A DNA stretch of 64,000 nucleotides from Anaerolineaceae bacterium. Lineage in GTDB: Bacteria; Chloroflexota; Anaerolineae; Promineifilales; Promineifilaceae. This document shows, in pieces, positions 8,679 to 17,144 of the stretch; position 1 is the first letter of the stretch; each line of letters starts with the position of its first letter. Location: assembly GCA_002699125.1 (NCBI GenBank), contig PABI01000050.1, forward strand, positions 1 to 64,000, written 5' to 3'. The notes under the pieces were generated by a model. The model was not told the origin of the DNA and did not search any database. It saw only the letters and a program-made list of their open reading frames with translations. Both the position numbers and the translations under genes were made by a program.

Positions 8679-8935
8679 ATAGCATGGTTGGTTTTTTGGC
8701 GATGACTTTACTTATGGTTACCGTGGCGCTTGCTTTTTTTCGCCTGCGCCAGGGACCAAGCCTGCCAGACCGGGTCGTGGCGTTAGACTTGCTGACAACG
8801 GTAGGTATTGCGATAACGGCCGTATATGCCATGATCATGAATCAACCGCTGATTATGGATGTAGCCACGGTTTTAGCCCTCATCTCGTTTTTGGGCACCA
8901 TCGCTTTTGCCTACTACGTGGATTTGATGGAGTAG
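8675..8935 (+). CDS. mrpF: Na+/H+ antiporter subunit MrpF
   Basis: An 86-residue protein with three helices. It carries the MrpF signature RLRQGPSLPDRVVALDLLTTVGI (residues 23-45; the Asp-Arg and Ala-Leu-Asp core is conserved) and TVLALISFLGTIAFAYYVD at the C-terminus. It overlaps mrpE by four bases and is followed by mrpG after 4 nt. Size and order are normal for the operon. Confidence 0.94.
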   Translation: MNSMVGFLAMTLLMVTVALAFFRLRQGPSLPDRVVALDLLTTVGIAITAVYAMIMNQPLIMDVATVLALISFLGTIAFAYYVDLME

Positions 8936-8939
8936 TGAA

Positions 8940-9320
8940 ATGGGACAAATAATCGGTACTGTTTTGATGGTTTTTGGCGTTTTTTTTATTCTCATTGCCG
9001 GTATCGGCTTACTGCGGATGCCCGATTTATACCTGCGCATGTCGGCGGCCACCAAAGCTTCGACGTTAGGGCTGGGATTAATTTTGCTGGGCACGGTACT
9101 CTATTTTGGCGAATTGGGCATTGCCAGTCGGGCCATTGCCACCATCATTTTTGTTTTGCTCACGGCACCCGTGTCGGCCCACATGATTGGCCGGGCAGCC
9201 TATACCAACGGTGTGCCCCTGTGGGAAGGCACAGAAGTGGATGAACTGCAAGGTCGTTACGATGAGCCAGCCCAAATTTTGCATGGCACTGAAACAAAAA
9301 CCGCAGATTTTGCCGATTAA
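8940..9320 (+). CDS. mrpG: Na+/H+ antiporter subunit MrpG
   Basis: A 126-residue protein with three helices. It has the MrpG core GLLRMPDLYLRMSAATKAST (about residues 23-42) and LLTAPVSAHMIGRAAY near residue 85. The C-terminal ~35 residues are a hydrophilic tail. It closes the seven-gene group-1 type mrp operon. The next gene is convergent, 38 bp away; I see no strong terminator between them, only a weak CAGAT/ATCTG pairing. Confidence 0.94.
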   Translation: MGQIIGTVLMVFGVFFILIAGIGLLRMPDLYLRMSAATKASTLGLGLILLGTVLYFGELGIASRAIATIIFVLLTAPVSAHMIGRAAYTNGVPLWEGTEVDELQGRYDEPAQILHGTETKTADFAD

Positions 9321-9358
9321 TCCAGATTTTTAGATAAAAAACCGTCATCTGTTTGATT

Positions 9359-10351
9359 TTAGCTGCCTTGCAAAAGCACGTTGGCCGCGGCCAGGCCAGA
9401 AAGCGCTGCCCCTTCAACGCGAGGTCCGTTAAAGGCGTCACCGGCAAAGGCCAGGGGTGGCAGCCCATCGGCCAGCAAAGTGCGCTGCGGATACAGTTCC
9501 GTGGGCAGCGCATAGCGCCAACGGTGAATATGATGCGCTTTGACCGTACTGTTTTTGCTAAGATACGGCCGTAATGCCCGCATAAACAATCCCACCAATT
9601 CCCCTTTGGGTGCTTCATACCAGATGTGGCTCATCATGGGGTTGGCATGGGTGGTGATAATCGCCGCCTCTGGCGAAATGCCCTTTTGTTGATTATCAGC
9701 CAGAAAGCTGATGGGGGCTTCGGGCTGCTGCACAGCCCCAGGTTCTGGCAACGACACCTTCCCCTCAATCCAAAATAGCCCAGAAAGGCACGGCGCATAG
9801 GCAACTTTTTCCAGCGCGATCCGGTCGTGGTCTGCCAGGGGAACCCTGCCTGCATTGAGCAAGGCCAGCGACTGCGGCACAGGCGGGGTGAGCAGGAGGG
9901 CGTTGGCTAAGTAGGAACGGCCGTCTGCCGTTACCGCCTCCCAGTCATCGCCAGCCAGCTGTATTTTTGCCAGTTGTGTCTGCTTGTGCAGCGTCAGATT
10001 TTGGGCGAGGTGTTTGGCAACGGTCGTCATGCCCCCGGTTACTGCATAACGAGGAAACCCATCATCTGCTCCGGCTTCGCCTTCGGCTGCCCAGCCGCGC
10101 GACCATTCAAAAATCAGTTCGGCTTCCAGCCATTGGTCTACAAATTTTTGGAATTCCGGCTCTCGCACGGTGAAAAATTGTGCGCCATAATCGCCGCGCC
10201 CTGGTCCCAGCCGCCACGTTGCTAACCGCCCACCGACACCGCGTGCTTTTTCCACCACCGTGACTGATTTGCCGGCGGCTTGCAATGTGTGGGCTGCCAG
10301 CAGTCCGGCTAAACCTGCGCCTACAATGAGTACATCTGCTTTTTCTGCCAT
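9359..10351 (-). CDS. Renalase-like FAD/NAD(P)-dependent oxidoreductase
   Basis: A 330-residue flavoprotein. The Rossmann dinucleotide motif is at residues 6-20 (VLIVGAGLAGLLAAH), followed by VVEKARGVGGRLAT, the GG-R-hΦ motif of the amine oxidase/renalase group. The C-terminus PLAFAGDAFNGPRVEGAALSG is the second FAD-binding stretch. The substrate is not known; bacterial renalases oxidise isomeric forms of NAD(P)H. It is cytoplasmic, with no signal peptide. It is divergent from the LuxR gene and convergent with mrpG. A TAAAAT box is placed exactly 6 nt before the start codon, with no Shine-Dalgarno. Confidence 0.8.
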   Translation of the reverse strand: MAEKADVLIVGAGLAGLLAAHTLQAAGKSVTVVEKARGVGGRLATWRLGPGRGDYGAQFFTVREPEFQKFVDQWLEAELIFEWSRGWAAEGEAGADDGFPRYAVTGGMTTVAKHLAQNLTLHKQTQLAKIQLAGDDWEAVTADGRSYLANALLLTPPVPQSLALLNAGRVPLADHDRIALEKVAYAPCLSGLFWIEGKVSLPEPGAVQQPEAPISFLADNQQKGISPEAAIITTHANPMMSHIWYEAPKGELVGLFMRALRPYLSKNSTVKAHHIHRWRYALPTELYPQRTLLADGLPPLAFAGDAFNGPRVEGAALSGLAAANVLLQGS

Positions 10352-10357
10352 GCATTC

Positions 10358-10363
10358 ATTTTA
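10358..10363 (-). promoter_or_regulatory. -10 box of a leaderless promoter (flavoprotein gene)
   Basis: On the minus strand TAAAAT is followed by six bases and then the ATG at 10351. With normal -10 to start-site spacing, the RNA would begin at the A of ATG. No purine-rich ribosome site is present. Confidence 0.5.
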
Positions 10364-10503
10364 GCACAGCCCTTACCACCCCGCCTCAGGCAGCGTCAAC
10401 CTGATCTTGACGTGCCGGTTCATTTCATTCAGCTTGAACTTGTCACCAGCTCCATAACCAGTTAATGGTGGAACGGCCGTTACCCCCGCGCCCCACTTTC
10501 CCC

Positions 10504-10509
10504 TATAAT
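10504..10509 (+). promoter_or_regulatory. Consensus -10 box TATAAT of a leaderless promoter (LuxR gene)
   Basis: A perfect TATAAT followed by six bases and the ATG at 10516. It has no Shine-Dalgarno and only a weak -35 (TTACCC at about 10480). It also shows that the longer in-frame start at 10465 cannot be used, since the promoter would lie inside the gene. Confidence 0.6.
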
Positions 10510-10515
10510 TGTCAC

Positions 10516-13272
10516 ATGGCCGCGGTACTTTTGCACACAAAATTGTTCAGACCGCCTATACGGCCGTCTCTCGTCCCCCGTCCCCACCTTATCGAAAAGC
10601 TGAATCAAGGCCTGCACCACAAGCTGACGCTCATCTCTGCACCTGCTGGCTTTGGCAAGACCACATTGGTCAGCGAATGGCTATCTGCCGGGGAACGGCC
10701 GTCTGCCTGGCTGTCACTCGATGAAAATGATGCCGAACCGATCCGCTTCCTCACCTATCTCGTGGCTGCTTTGCAGCGCGTTGTTCCGGAAATCGGAAAA
10801 GCCGTGTGGAAAGGGCTGCAATCCCCGCAGCCGCCGCCCGTTGAGACCTTACTCACGAATCTGCTCAATGAAATCGCCGCCATTTCGGATCCCATCATCC
10901 TGGTTCTAGATGATTATCATCGGGTGGAAGCCAACGCCGTAGACCAGGCCCTGACCTTCCTGCTGGAACATCTGCCGCCACCACTGCATCTTGTTATCAC
11001 CACCCGCGAAGATCCGCAGCTGCCATTGCCTCGCCTGCGCGCCCGGAGCCTGCTCACCGAACTACGCGCGGCTGATTTGCGCTTCACACCGGGCCAAGCG
11101 GCCGTTTTCCTGAACCAGGTAATGGGTCTCAACCTCTCAGCGGAGGACGTTGCTTCGCTGGAAACCCGCACCGAAGGCTGGATAGCCGGTCTCCAGCTGG
11201 CTGCCCTGGCGCTGCAAGGAGAGCTTTCAAGTTCTGGACGAGAGGAATCTTCTGAATTCATCAAAGCGTTCGCTGGCGATAACCGGTATATCGTCGATTA
11301 CCTGGCGGAGGAAGTTCTGCGGCATCAACCCGAGCATATCCGCACTTTCTTGCTCCAGACGTCCATTCTCGACCGGTTGAGCGGTCCACTGTGCGACGCC
11401 ATCACCGAACAGGCAGACGGCAGTACGCTGTTGGAGACGCTGGAACGGGGCAACCTGTTTGTCATCTCCCTGGACGATAAGCGCCACTGGTATCGCTATC
11501 ATCATCTTTTCGCCGATGTGCTGCACGCTTACCTGATGCGGGAGCAGCCTGATACGGCGCTCAGTCTGCACCGGCGCGCCAGCACCTGGTATGATCAAAA
11601 CAACTCCCCGCCCGATGCCATCCGCCATGCGCTGCTGGCAAAGGATTTTGAACGGGCGGCGGCCCTCGTTGAAATGGAATGGCCGGCGCTCTTTAGCGGG
11701 CACCGGCCCATTACCTGGCGCGGCTGGGTGCAGGCGCTGCCTGCGGCATTGGTGCGCACCCGGCCCGTCCTGAATATGGGCTGCGCCTGGACGTTGTTGG
11801 ATGATGGCGAACTGGAGGAAGCCGATGCCTACTTGCGCATCGCCGAGCGAGCATTGGCAGCCGTGGCCGATGATCCTGCCAACCAGCCGGAGGTGCCGGT
11901 TGCTGAGATGGTCATTGTGAACAAAGCGGCCTATCAGACACTGCCAGCCTCCATCGCCAGCGCCCGCGCCTACCTGGCCCAAGCCCAGGGCGACAGCCAC
12001 AGCGCCATCCAAAACGCCAGCCGTGCGCTGCGCCTGTTCCCTGAGGACGAACATTACTCGCGCGGCCTAGCCGCGCTGTTTCTGGGGTTGGCTTATTGGG
12101 CAGAGGGTAGCCTGACGGCGGCAGGCGACGCCATCTCCAACTGTCTGGCCAATATGCAGATGGTACCTAGCGGCTCTTTCCAAATCGTGGCGACGGCGAC
12201 GGCGATGCTGGCCGATTTGAAGGCTGAGCAGGGCCATCTCCATGAGGCGGCGCGTATTTACGCCCATTCATTGCAGGTTGCGGCGGAGCAAGGCGAGCTG
12301 GCTTTGCAGGAAACGGCCGATCAATACATCGGCCTGAGCAACCTGCATCGCGAGTGGAACAACCTGGAAAAAGCCGCGCAGCACCTGCAAAAAGGCCAGC
12401 AAGATCTGGGCCAACATGCCATACTGCCCGGCAGCGTGTCTCGCTGGCATGTGGCGATGGCGCGGTTGAAACTGGCTGAGGGAAGCCTGAGTGACGCCCT
12501 GGATCAGCTGCACATGGCGGAACGGCTGTATAAGCGCGATCCGATTCCCGATGTGCGCCCAGCTGCGGCGCTGAAGGCACAGCTCTGGCTGGCGCAGGGC
12601 AACATTGCACAAGCGTTGGATTGGGCACACGGAGAAGGGCTGACGGCAGATGACGATCTCAGCTACCTGCGTGAATATCACCATATGACGTTAGCCCGCA
12701 TCCTCATCGCGCAATACCGGCAAGACCGGGAAAAGGCGGCCATGACGCAGGCGGTGGGTTTGCTGGAGCGTCTTTTGCAGGCGGCGGAGGCAGGGGGCAG
12801 AGGACGAAGCCTGGTTGAAATTCTGGTGCTGCAAGCGCTGGCCTATCAGGAGCAGGGAGAGATGGCAACGGCCGTTGCTGCTATCCAGCGTGCCCTCTCT
12901 CTGGCTGAACCGGAAGGATACGTCCGGCTCTTCGTCGATGAAGGAGAGCCCATGCGTGAATTGTTAGCGGCCTGTTTAACACAGGGCGCTACCCCTGAAT
13001 ACGTCACCCGCCTGATGCAGGCCATTGACCCAGCCCCAGACCCGATTGCTGCGCCGCCTGATCTGAATCAGATGTTAATCGAGCCATTGAGTGACCGTGA
13101 ACTTGAGGTGCTGGCTTTAATCGGCAATGGCTTGACGAATCAGGCCATTGCCGATGAGTTGGTGATTGCCCTCAGCACCGTTAAAAAGCATGTCAATAAC
13201 ATATTTGGCAAATTGAATGTTTCCAGTCGTACCCAGGCCGTCAATCGTGCTCAAGAGTTGGCTATCCTGTAA
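10516..13272 (+). CDS. MalT-type LuxR transcriptional activator (LAL family)
   Basis: A 918-residue large ATP-binding LuxR regulator. The N-terminus LLHTKLFRPPIRPSLVPRPH is the standard opening of this family and fixes the start at 10516. A Walker A motif (APAGFGKTT) is near residue 43 and a Walker B-like ILVLDDYH near residue 132. There are TPR-like helical repeats in the middle, and a C-terminal LuxR helix-turn-helix (LSDRELEVLALIGNGLTNQA, then STVKKHVNNIFGKL). Such proteins (MalT, AcoK) bind ATP and an inducer, oligomerise and activate promoters near the -35 region. It ends 16 bp from a convergent serine hydrolase whose promoter carries the shared element described below. It is a candidate regulator of that set. 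Confidence 0.9.
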   Translation: MAAVLLHTKLFRPPIRPSLVPRPHLIEKLNQGLHHKLTLISAPAGFGKTTLVSEWLSAGERPSAWLSLDENDAEPIRFLTYLVAALQRVVPEIGKAVWKGLQSPQPPPVETLLTNLLNEIAAISDPIILVLDDYHRVEANAVDQALTFLLEHLPPPLHLVITTREDPQLPLPRLRARSLLTELRAADLRFTPGQAAVFLNQVMGLNLSAEDVASLETRTEGWIAGLQLAALALQGELSSSGREESSEFIKAFAGDNRYIVDYLAEEVLRHQPEHIRTFLLQTSILDRLSGPLCDAITEQADGSTLLETLERGNLFVISLDDKRHWYRYHHLFADVLHAYLMREQPDTALSLHRRASTWYDQNNSPPDAIRHALLAKDFERAAALVEMEWPALFSGHRPITWRGWVQALPAALVRTRPVLNMGCAWTLLDDGELEEADAYLRIAERALAAVADDPANQPEVPVAEMVIVNKAAYQTLPASIASARAYLAQAQGDSHSAIQNASRALRLFPEDEHYSRGLAALFLGLAYWAEGSLTAAGDAISNCLANMQMVPSGSFQIVATATAMLADLKAEQGHLHEAARIYAHSLQVAAEQGELALQETADQYIGLSNLHREWNNLEKAAQHLQKGQQDLGQHAILPGSVSRWHVAMARLKLAEGSLSDALDQLHMAERLYKRDPIPDVRPAAALKAQLWLAQGNIAQALDWAHGEGLTADDDLSYLREYHHMTLARILIAQYRQDREKAAMTQAVGLLERLLQAAEAGGRGRSLVEILVLQALAYQEQGEMATAVAAIQRALSLAEPEGYVRLFVDEGEPMRELLAACLTQGATPEYVTRLMQAIDPAPDPIAAPPDLNQMLIEPLSDRELEVLALIGNGLTNQAIADELVIALSTVKKHVNNIFGKLNVSSRTQAVNRAQELAIL

Positions 13273-13288
13273 TAATCCCCCCTTGGCA

Positions 13289-15238
13289 TTAACCCGTTAT
13301 CTTTTGCAAAACGACTGTTTGCAAGGGATCATCAAGCAAACCAATACTAAGCGTTACCCCATCCTCGCTATCGCGAGAGAATGTCAGAATGAGACCGTTC
13401 GCCGCATAGAAGGTTTCCTCCCTGCCGACAACAGCGACCAGTGGAATCTGACCATAGGCAGTATCGAGGAAAAAGCCATTGGCCTCATCGTGGATAACGG
13501 CTATGCCCAGATCGTATTCACCGACATATTCGATGACTTGTTCCTGTTCAACCGGGACGAATTGTATATCCAGCAAAATCTCCTCAAGCGCAGCATCAGA
13601 TGCTGTTTGCGTTGCGCGATAACGGGAATCAGCCTCGTGTTCCAAGTTAAAGCTAAGTTCAAACACATATTCGCGCACAGAACGCGTAAAGTTATCGGCA
13701 TTGCCCTTGTTGCTCAATACAACCACGCCTAGATTCGCATCCGGCAGGAAAGCGAGGTCCGACGCAAATCCCTGTGTGCCACCACTGTGCCAGATGAGCG
13801 GCAGGCCATTGTAGGTATCAATTACCCAGCCCATGCCGTAATAGATATCGCCAGCGATGTTGATTCCGGCTTGCTGGGTTTCACTGAGGTTGGCTTCGGA
13901 CACGACGACTGTGCCGTTCGGCGCAACGCCCTGATTGAGTTGCGTGGTGAGATATAAAGCCATATCTTCAATAGTGGACCAGGATGCGCCTGCGGGAGCA
14001 ACGGGGAGAATAAAACGCTCCCAGTCAATAGGCAGCACATCAAGGTCGCTCTCCACAACATCAACCGCATGTGGTGATGCGTGGTTGTCGTGGCCAATGG
14101 CGGCGTCGAAATCGAAGGTTGTGTGCGCCATCCCAATCGGGTCGAAGATGCGTTCCTGCATTAAGGTGGTATAGATGCGGTGCAGATCGTCACTGTTATT
14201 GGCGGCAACAGTGTGTGCGGCGGCATATCCACCGGTGGCAAACATCAGATTACTGTAACTGTATGCTTCTCCCGGAAGGGCGATCATGGGTACGGTTGCC
14301 AGCGAGTCAATGATTTGTGCGGGGGTTTGGCTGACGAGAAATCTGGGCACATTATAGGTCGCTACCCCGCTGGAATTATTGACCAAGTCGCGGACACGAA
14401 TCTGTTCTGTTGCCGCGTCATTGGATAAGCGGAATTCTGGGAAGATTTCCTGCGCGGGCGTATCCCAATCCAGCATTTCATCTTCGACTAAAGTTGCCAT
14501 CATCATGGTCGTCATGGATTTGCCAATGGAGCCAATCATAAACAAGGTGTCGGTGTTGACGGCCTGTTCTGACCCCATTTCCAATACGCCGAAGCCTTGG
14601 GAATAGATCACCTCGCCATCCTGGACGATGGCGACGGCCGCGCCGGTCACCTCATAAAACGCGCTGATGTCATGGATATAGGCTTCAAGATCAGCCACCA
14701 TATCTGGTGTGATGGTTTGTGGTTGGGCATTTGTTAAGTCAATGGCGTTACCGAGCGTGAAGCTGAGTAGGATGCTGGTGAAATCATCAGTTACAGTTTG
14801 TACGGCCGTTTCGTCAGGCGCTTGCAGAATGAGGACATAAGCCACCTCATCAACAACCTGACCCACAGCTACCGTCATAGACCCATCCGGTAAGGTATAG
14901 ATATTTTGCGTCCAGGTACCGTTTTGGGCAGGGACTGTCGTCGTTTTCACCGGTTCAGCATCCAGTTCCGGGACTGTGATGTCTAAAGCGTGGCGAATGC
15001 CACTATCAACATCAGTCGCTTCGACCGCAAGCAGATACGTGTAGATATTTTCAGAATGGCTGAACGCATTAAACTCCGCCGTGCTCTCATCTACCCAATT
15101 TTCTGGTATATTGAACGAATAACGGCCGTCTGGCGCACTGTGTGTAGACGTTGCCCCCTGTGCATTGCCCCACAATAACCAAAGTAATGGCAGCAGCAGA
15201 ATAGTAATAGCAATGATTAGACGGAAATTGATTTTCAT
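13289..15238 (-). CDS. Serine hydrolase (beta-lactamase-like) with extra N-terminal domain
   Basis: A 649-residue exported protein. A signal peptide/membrane anchor covers residues 5-28. Residues 30-165 form a beta-rich extra domain (YSFNIPENWVDES at its start), of the sort seen in PsbP-like/DUF1795 proteins. The catalytic domain follows, with S-x-x-K as SIGK at 237-240, a Tyr-Ser-Asn near residue 330, and WHSGGTQGF near 480 as the HxG motif. About 110 C-terminal residues form another beta domain. The substrate is unknown. The ribosome site AAGGAG lies 8 nt before the ATG. The gene is read from an element-bearing promoter at 15328-15383 and is convergent with the LuxR gene. Confidence 0.88.
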   Translation of the reverse strand: MKINFRLIIAITILLLPLLWLLWGNAQGATSTHSAPDGRYSFNIPENWVDESTAEFNAFSHSENIYTYLLAVEATDVDSGIRHALDITVPELDAEPVKTTTVPAQNGTWTQNIYTLPDGSMTVAVGQVVDEVAYVLILQAPDETAVQTVTDDFTSILLSFTLGNAIDLTNAQPQTITPDMVADLEAYIHDISAFYEVTGAAVAIVQDGEVIYSQGFGVLEMGSEQAVNTDTLFMIGSIGKSMTTMMMATLVEDEMLDWDTPAQEIFPEFRLSNDAATEQIRVRDLVNNSSGVATYNVPRFLVSQTPAQIIDSLATVPMIALPGEAYSYSNLMFATGGYAAAHTVAANNSDDLHRIYTTLMQERIFDPIGMAHTTFDFDAAIGHDNHASPHAVDVVESDLDVLPIDWERFILPVAPAGASWSTIEDMALYLTTQLNQGVAPNGTVVVSEANLSETQQAGINIAGDIYYGMGWVIDTYNGLPLIWHSGGTQGFASDLAFLPDANLGVVVLSNKGNADNFTRSVREYVFELSFNLEHEADSRYRATQTASDAALEEILLDIQFVPVEQEQVIEYVGEYDLGIAVIHDEANGFFLDTAYGQIPLVAVVGREETFYAANGLILTFSRDSEDGVTLSIGLLDDPLQTVVLQKITG

Positions 15239-15327
15239 GATTTTTCTCCTTGTAAGTGCCTCAGTTGGACTTGATATGGAATTCGGTGAGCGTGCCGTGG
15301 TTCGCCCATTTCGCTAAATTCACGATT

Positions 15328-15383
15328 AGTCTAGGCAACCGGGCAGCGCTTGTGGGCCACCGAAAGTTCTATTCCGGGGTGTA
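15328..15383 (-). promoter_or_regulatory. Shared-element promoter, copy 1 (serine hydrolase)
   Basis: Read on the minus strand: TACACCC, three variable bases, AATAGAACTTTCG (15383 down to 15361), then exactly 27 bp, then TAGACT (15333-15328) as the -10 box. The element is about 120 bp from the ATG at 15238. There is no good -35 hexamer, as expected for an activator-dependent promoter. Confidence 0.65.
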
Positions 15384-15548
15384 CGCTTGTTGGTGAAGCT
15401 AGCTAACGGCCGTTAAATGCACGGCAACCTGTGGCATGAGCTGACATTTTCGAGTGGATACGGCCGTATAAAGTCCCACTATGGCATATCGGCCAGACCC
15501 GTTGAATATCCCGCAGCACCCCTTGCTTCCCTCCCCATAGAACGCAAA

Positions 15549-15604
15549 TACACCCTTAAATAGAACTTTCGGTGACCGACAAGGCCGCTCCCAATTCCTA
15601 AACT
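15549..15604 (+). promoter_or_regulatory. Shared-element promoter, copy 2 (small membrane protein)
   Basis: TACACCC (15549-15555), three bases, AATAGAACTTTCG (15559-15571), 27 bp, then TAAACT (15599-15604). It faces the gene starting at 15717. The element and the spacing match copies 1 and 3. Confidence 0.65.
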
Positions 15605-15716
15605 ACAGGCAACTATTCACAAGCCCAACCCGCTGAAATCAAGTGCAAGCGGCGGCGGCTCCCTCAATCAGACACGACGCTTGGCAAAACAGGCGCGTGA
15701 TCACAAGGAGAAAATC

Positions 15717-16142
15717 ATGACCTACCTATCAAAACCCAATTTTGTACGCAAGGCAGCCAATCTTGCATCGGTTCTTTTTCTTATCTTTCTTGTGGTGCAG
15801 CTGCTGGTTGCCGCTGGCATCATCCCGATTTCGATGCTGTGGGGTGGCCAACAGCCAGAATTGACATCTGCCCTGCGGGTGACCAGTGTGGTTGCGGCCG
15901 TTATTTTGGGCGGGTTTATTTACATCATTCGTTACCGGGCGGGATTGGCAGGCAAAATGCCGCAGCCGACCCTCATTCGGGTGGCGGCCTGGGTGGTGAC
16001 GGGCTACATGGTTCTGAACGCGCTGGGCAATTTTGCGTCGGTGAGCAGCATCGAGCGCTTCGTGTTTGGCCCGCTGACGGTGCTGCTGGTGGTTACCAGT
16101 TTCATTGTGGCGGCTTCACGGATTGGAAAAGCGAATGGATAA
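15717..16142 (+). CDS. Four-helix membrane protein, paralogue A
   Basis: A 141-residue membrane protein with four predicted helices. The start is ATG 15717, behind AAGGAG (15705-15710). It is clearly paralogous to the protein at 19596-20000. Shared stretches are IPISM-WGG, LRV-S, FIYI-RYRAGL, WVVTG and GNFAS, in the same order and spacing. I do not know a function for this family. It is the first gene behind shared-element promoter 2 and is followed after 113 nt by another membrane protein gene with its own ribosome site. Confidence 0.75.
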   Translation: MTYLSKPNFVRKAANLASVLFLIFLVVQLLVAAGIIPISMLWGGQQPELTSALRVTSVVAAVILGGFIYIIRYRAGLAGKMPQPTLIRVAAWVVTGYMVLNALGNFASVSSIERFVFGPLTVLLVVTSFIVAASRIGKANG

Positions 16143-16255
16143 AAATGAATTTTTTTTTCGTAAGCCTGTGCGTTGCAATTGAACGCAAGCAGGAGAGCCA
16201 ATCATTTATACACTGTGTTTGGTAAGACAAGCACCTATTCAAAGAGAGGAAATCC

Positions 16256-17077
16256 ATGTTCTACAGTACGTTATTTTATTTGGTGTTCATCAGTCAGATT
16301 GTTTTAATCTCGTTCTATTTCCCCCGGAAGCTGGTAAAGCTGGCATCTCAGCGTGCGGCTACGAATGGTACACATGACATTGACAAAAAGTTGATGGGAT
16401 ATACAAGGGTGAACCATCTCATCGTGGTTCTAGGATTGGGGTTGCTGGGAGCGTTTATCTTTTTTGACATGGCTGAATCGGTAACGGCCGTTCTGGCATC
16501 AATCGGCGTCTATTTTTTGCTGCAACTATCTCCCCTGGCAATTCCCGCAGTTAGGCAACTGATGGCGGACTTGAAGGCGTCTCGACCCCAAAACGGTGAA
16601 CACCAGGAGCTTCCGCATGAGTCGGGCAACCTGTTTGACTACGTTTCGCCGCTGCAAATTGGGATAGCACTTGGTTTGAGCTTGATCTGGTTGGTCATCA
16701 AACTACCCGAATGGAACGGCGAAATGAATACCCAACTCCTAAATATCGGGATTTTTGCGGGTGGTCACTTGTTTGTTGCTGTGCTGGTGGCTCGAAACCT
16801 GCGCATGTTGAAGCATGGTGGTGCTGGTCAAAATGGAGGTAACAAAGGCATTGAAGACCCCCGGCTGGCGATACCGCTGTTGATTTATGTCAGTATTGGC
16901 CTCAGTATTTATTCGCTGGTAAAGCAGTTTCTGCTCGATTTGGACCTGCACCAGATACGCCCCATTATGATGAGCTTCACGTTACTGCTGTTGGCTACGC
17001 TGGCATTTGACAGACTGATTCGCGATTTGTGGCAGCGGCCTGTTTCTCTCGCAGCCGATACCCCGCGCCAAAGCTAA
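16256..17077 (+). CDS. Polytopic membrane protein of unknown function
   Basis: A 273-residue protein with about seven hydrophobic segments: residues 2-20, 55-72, 77-95, 130-147, 160-178, 200-220 and 230-250. GAGAGGAA precedes the ATG by 5 nt. I recognise no motif. A hydrophilic loop around residues 105-125 is rich in Gln, His and Glu. It is co-oriented with its neighbours and separated by 67 nt from the S41-type gene, so it is probably part of the same transcript. Confidence 0.65.
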   Translation: MFYSTLFYLVFISQIVLISFYFPRKLVKLASQRAATNGTHDIDKKLMGYTRVNHLIVVLGLGLLGAFIFFDMAESVTAVLASIGVYFLLQLSPLAIPAVRQLMADLKASRPQNGEHQELPHESGNLFDYVSPLQIGIALGLSLIWLVIKLPEWNGEMNTQLLNIGIFAGGHLFVAVLVARNLRMLKHGGAGQNGGNKGIEDPRLAIPLLIYVSIGLSIYSLVKQFLLDLDLHQIRPIMMSFTLLLLATLAFDRLIRDLWQRPVSLAADTPRQS

Positions 17078-17144
17078 TCGGTTGATTGCCAGTCCAAAAT
17101 CAAGGGTGGTGCCCAGCATCACCCTTGAAACGGGAGATCTTCAG

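Larger units (their letters stand above)
15239..15716. other. Divergent regulatory region with two element-bearing promoters
   Basis: A 478-bp non-coding stretch between a minus-strand serine hydrolase and a plus-strand membrane protein gene. It contains two copies of the shared upstream element, one facing each gene, and two iterated palindromes ACGGCCGT (near 15406 and 15463). No open reading frame of note or RNA gene was seen. Confidence 0.7.

Noticed and set aside
9321-9358. Bidirectional terminator between mrpG and the flavoprotein gene
   Set aside because: Only a 5-bp CAGAT/ATCTG pairing with a long loop is present, too weak to call.
10465-10515. Longer N-terminus for the MalT-type LuxR protein
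   Set aside because: It would place the consensus TATAAT inside the gene, and the family normally starts at the Leu-Leu-His-Thr-Lys segment after 10516.
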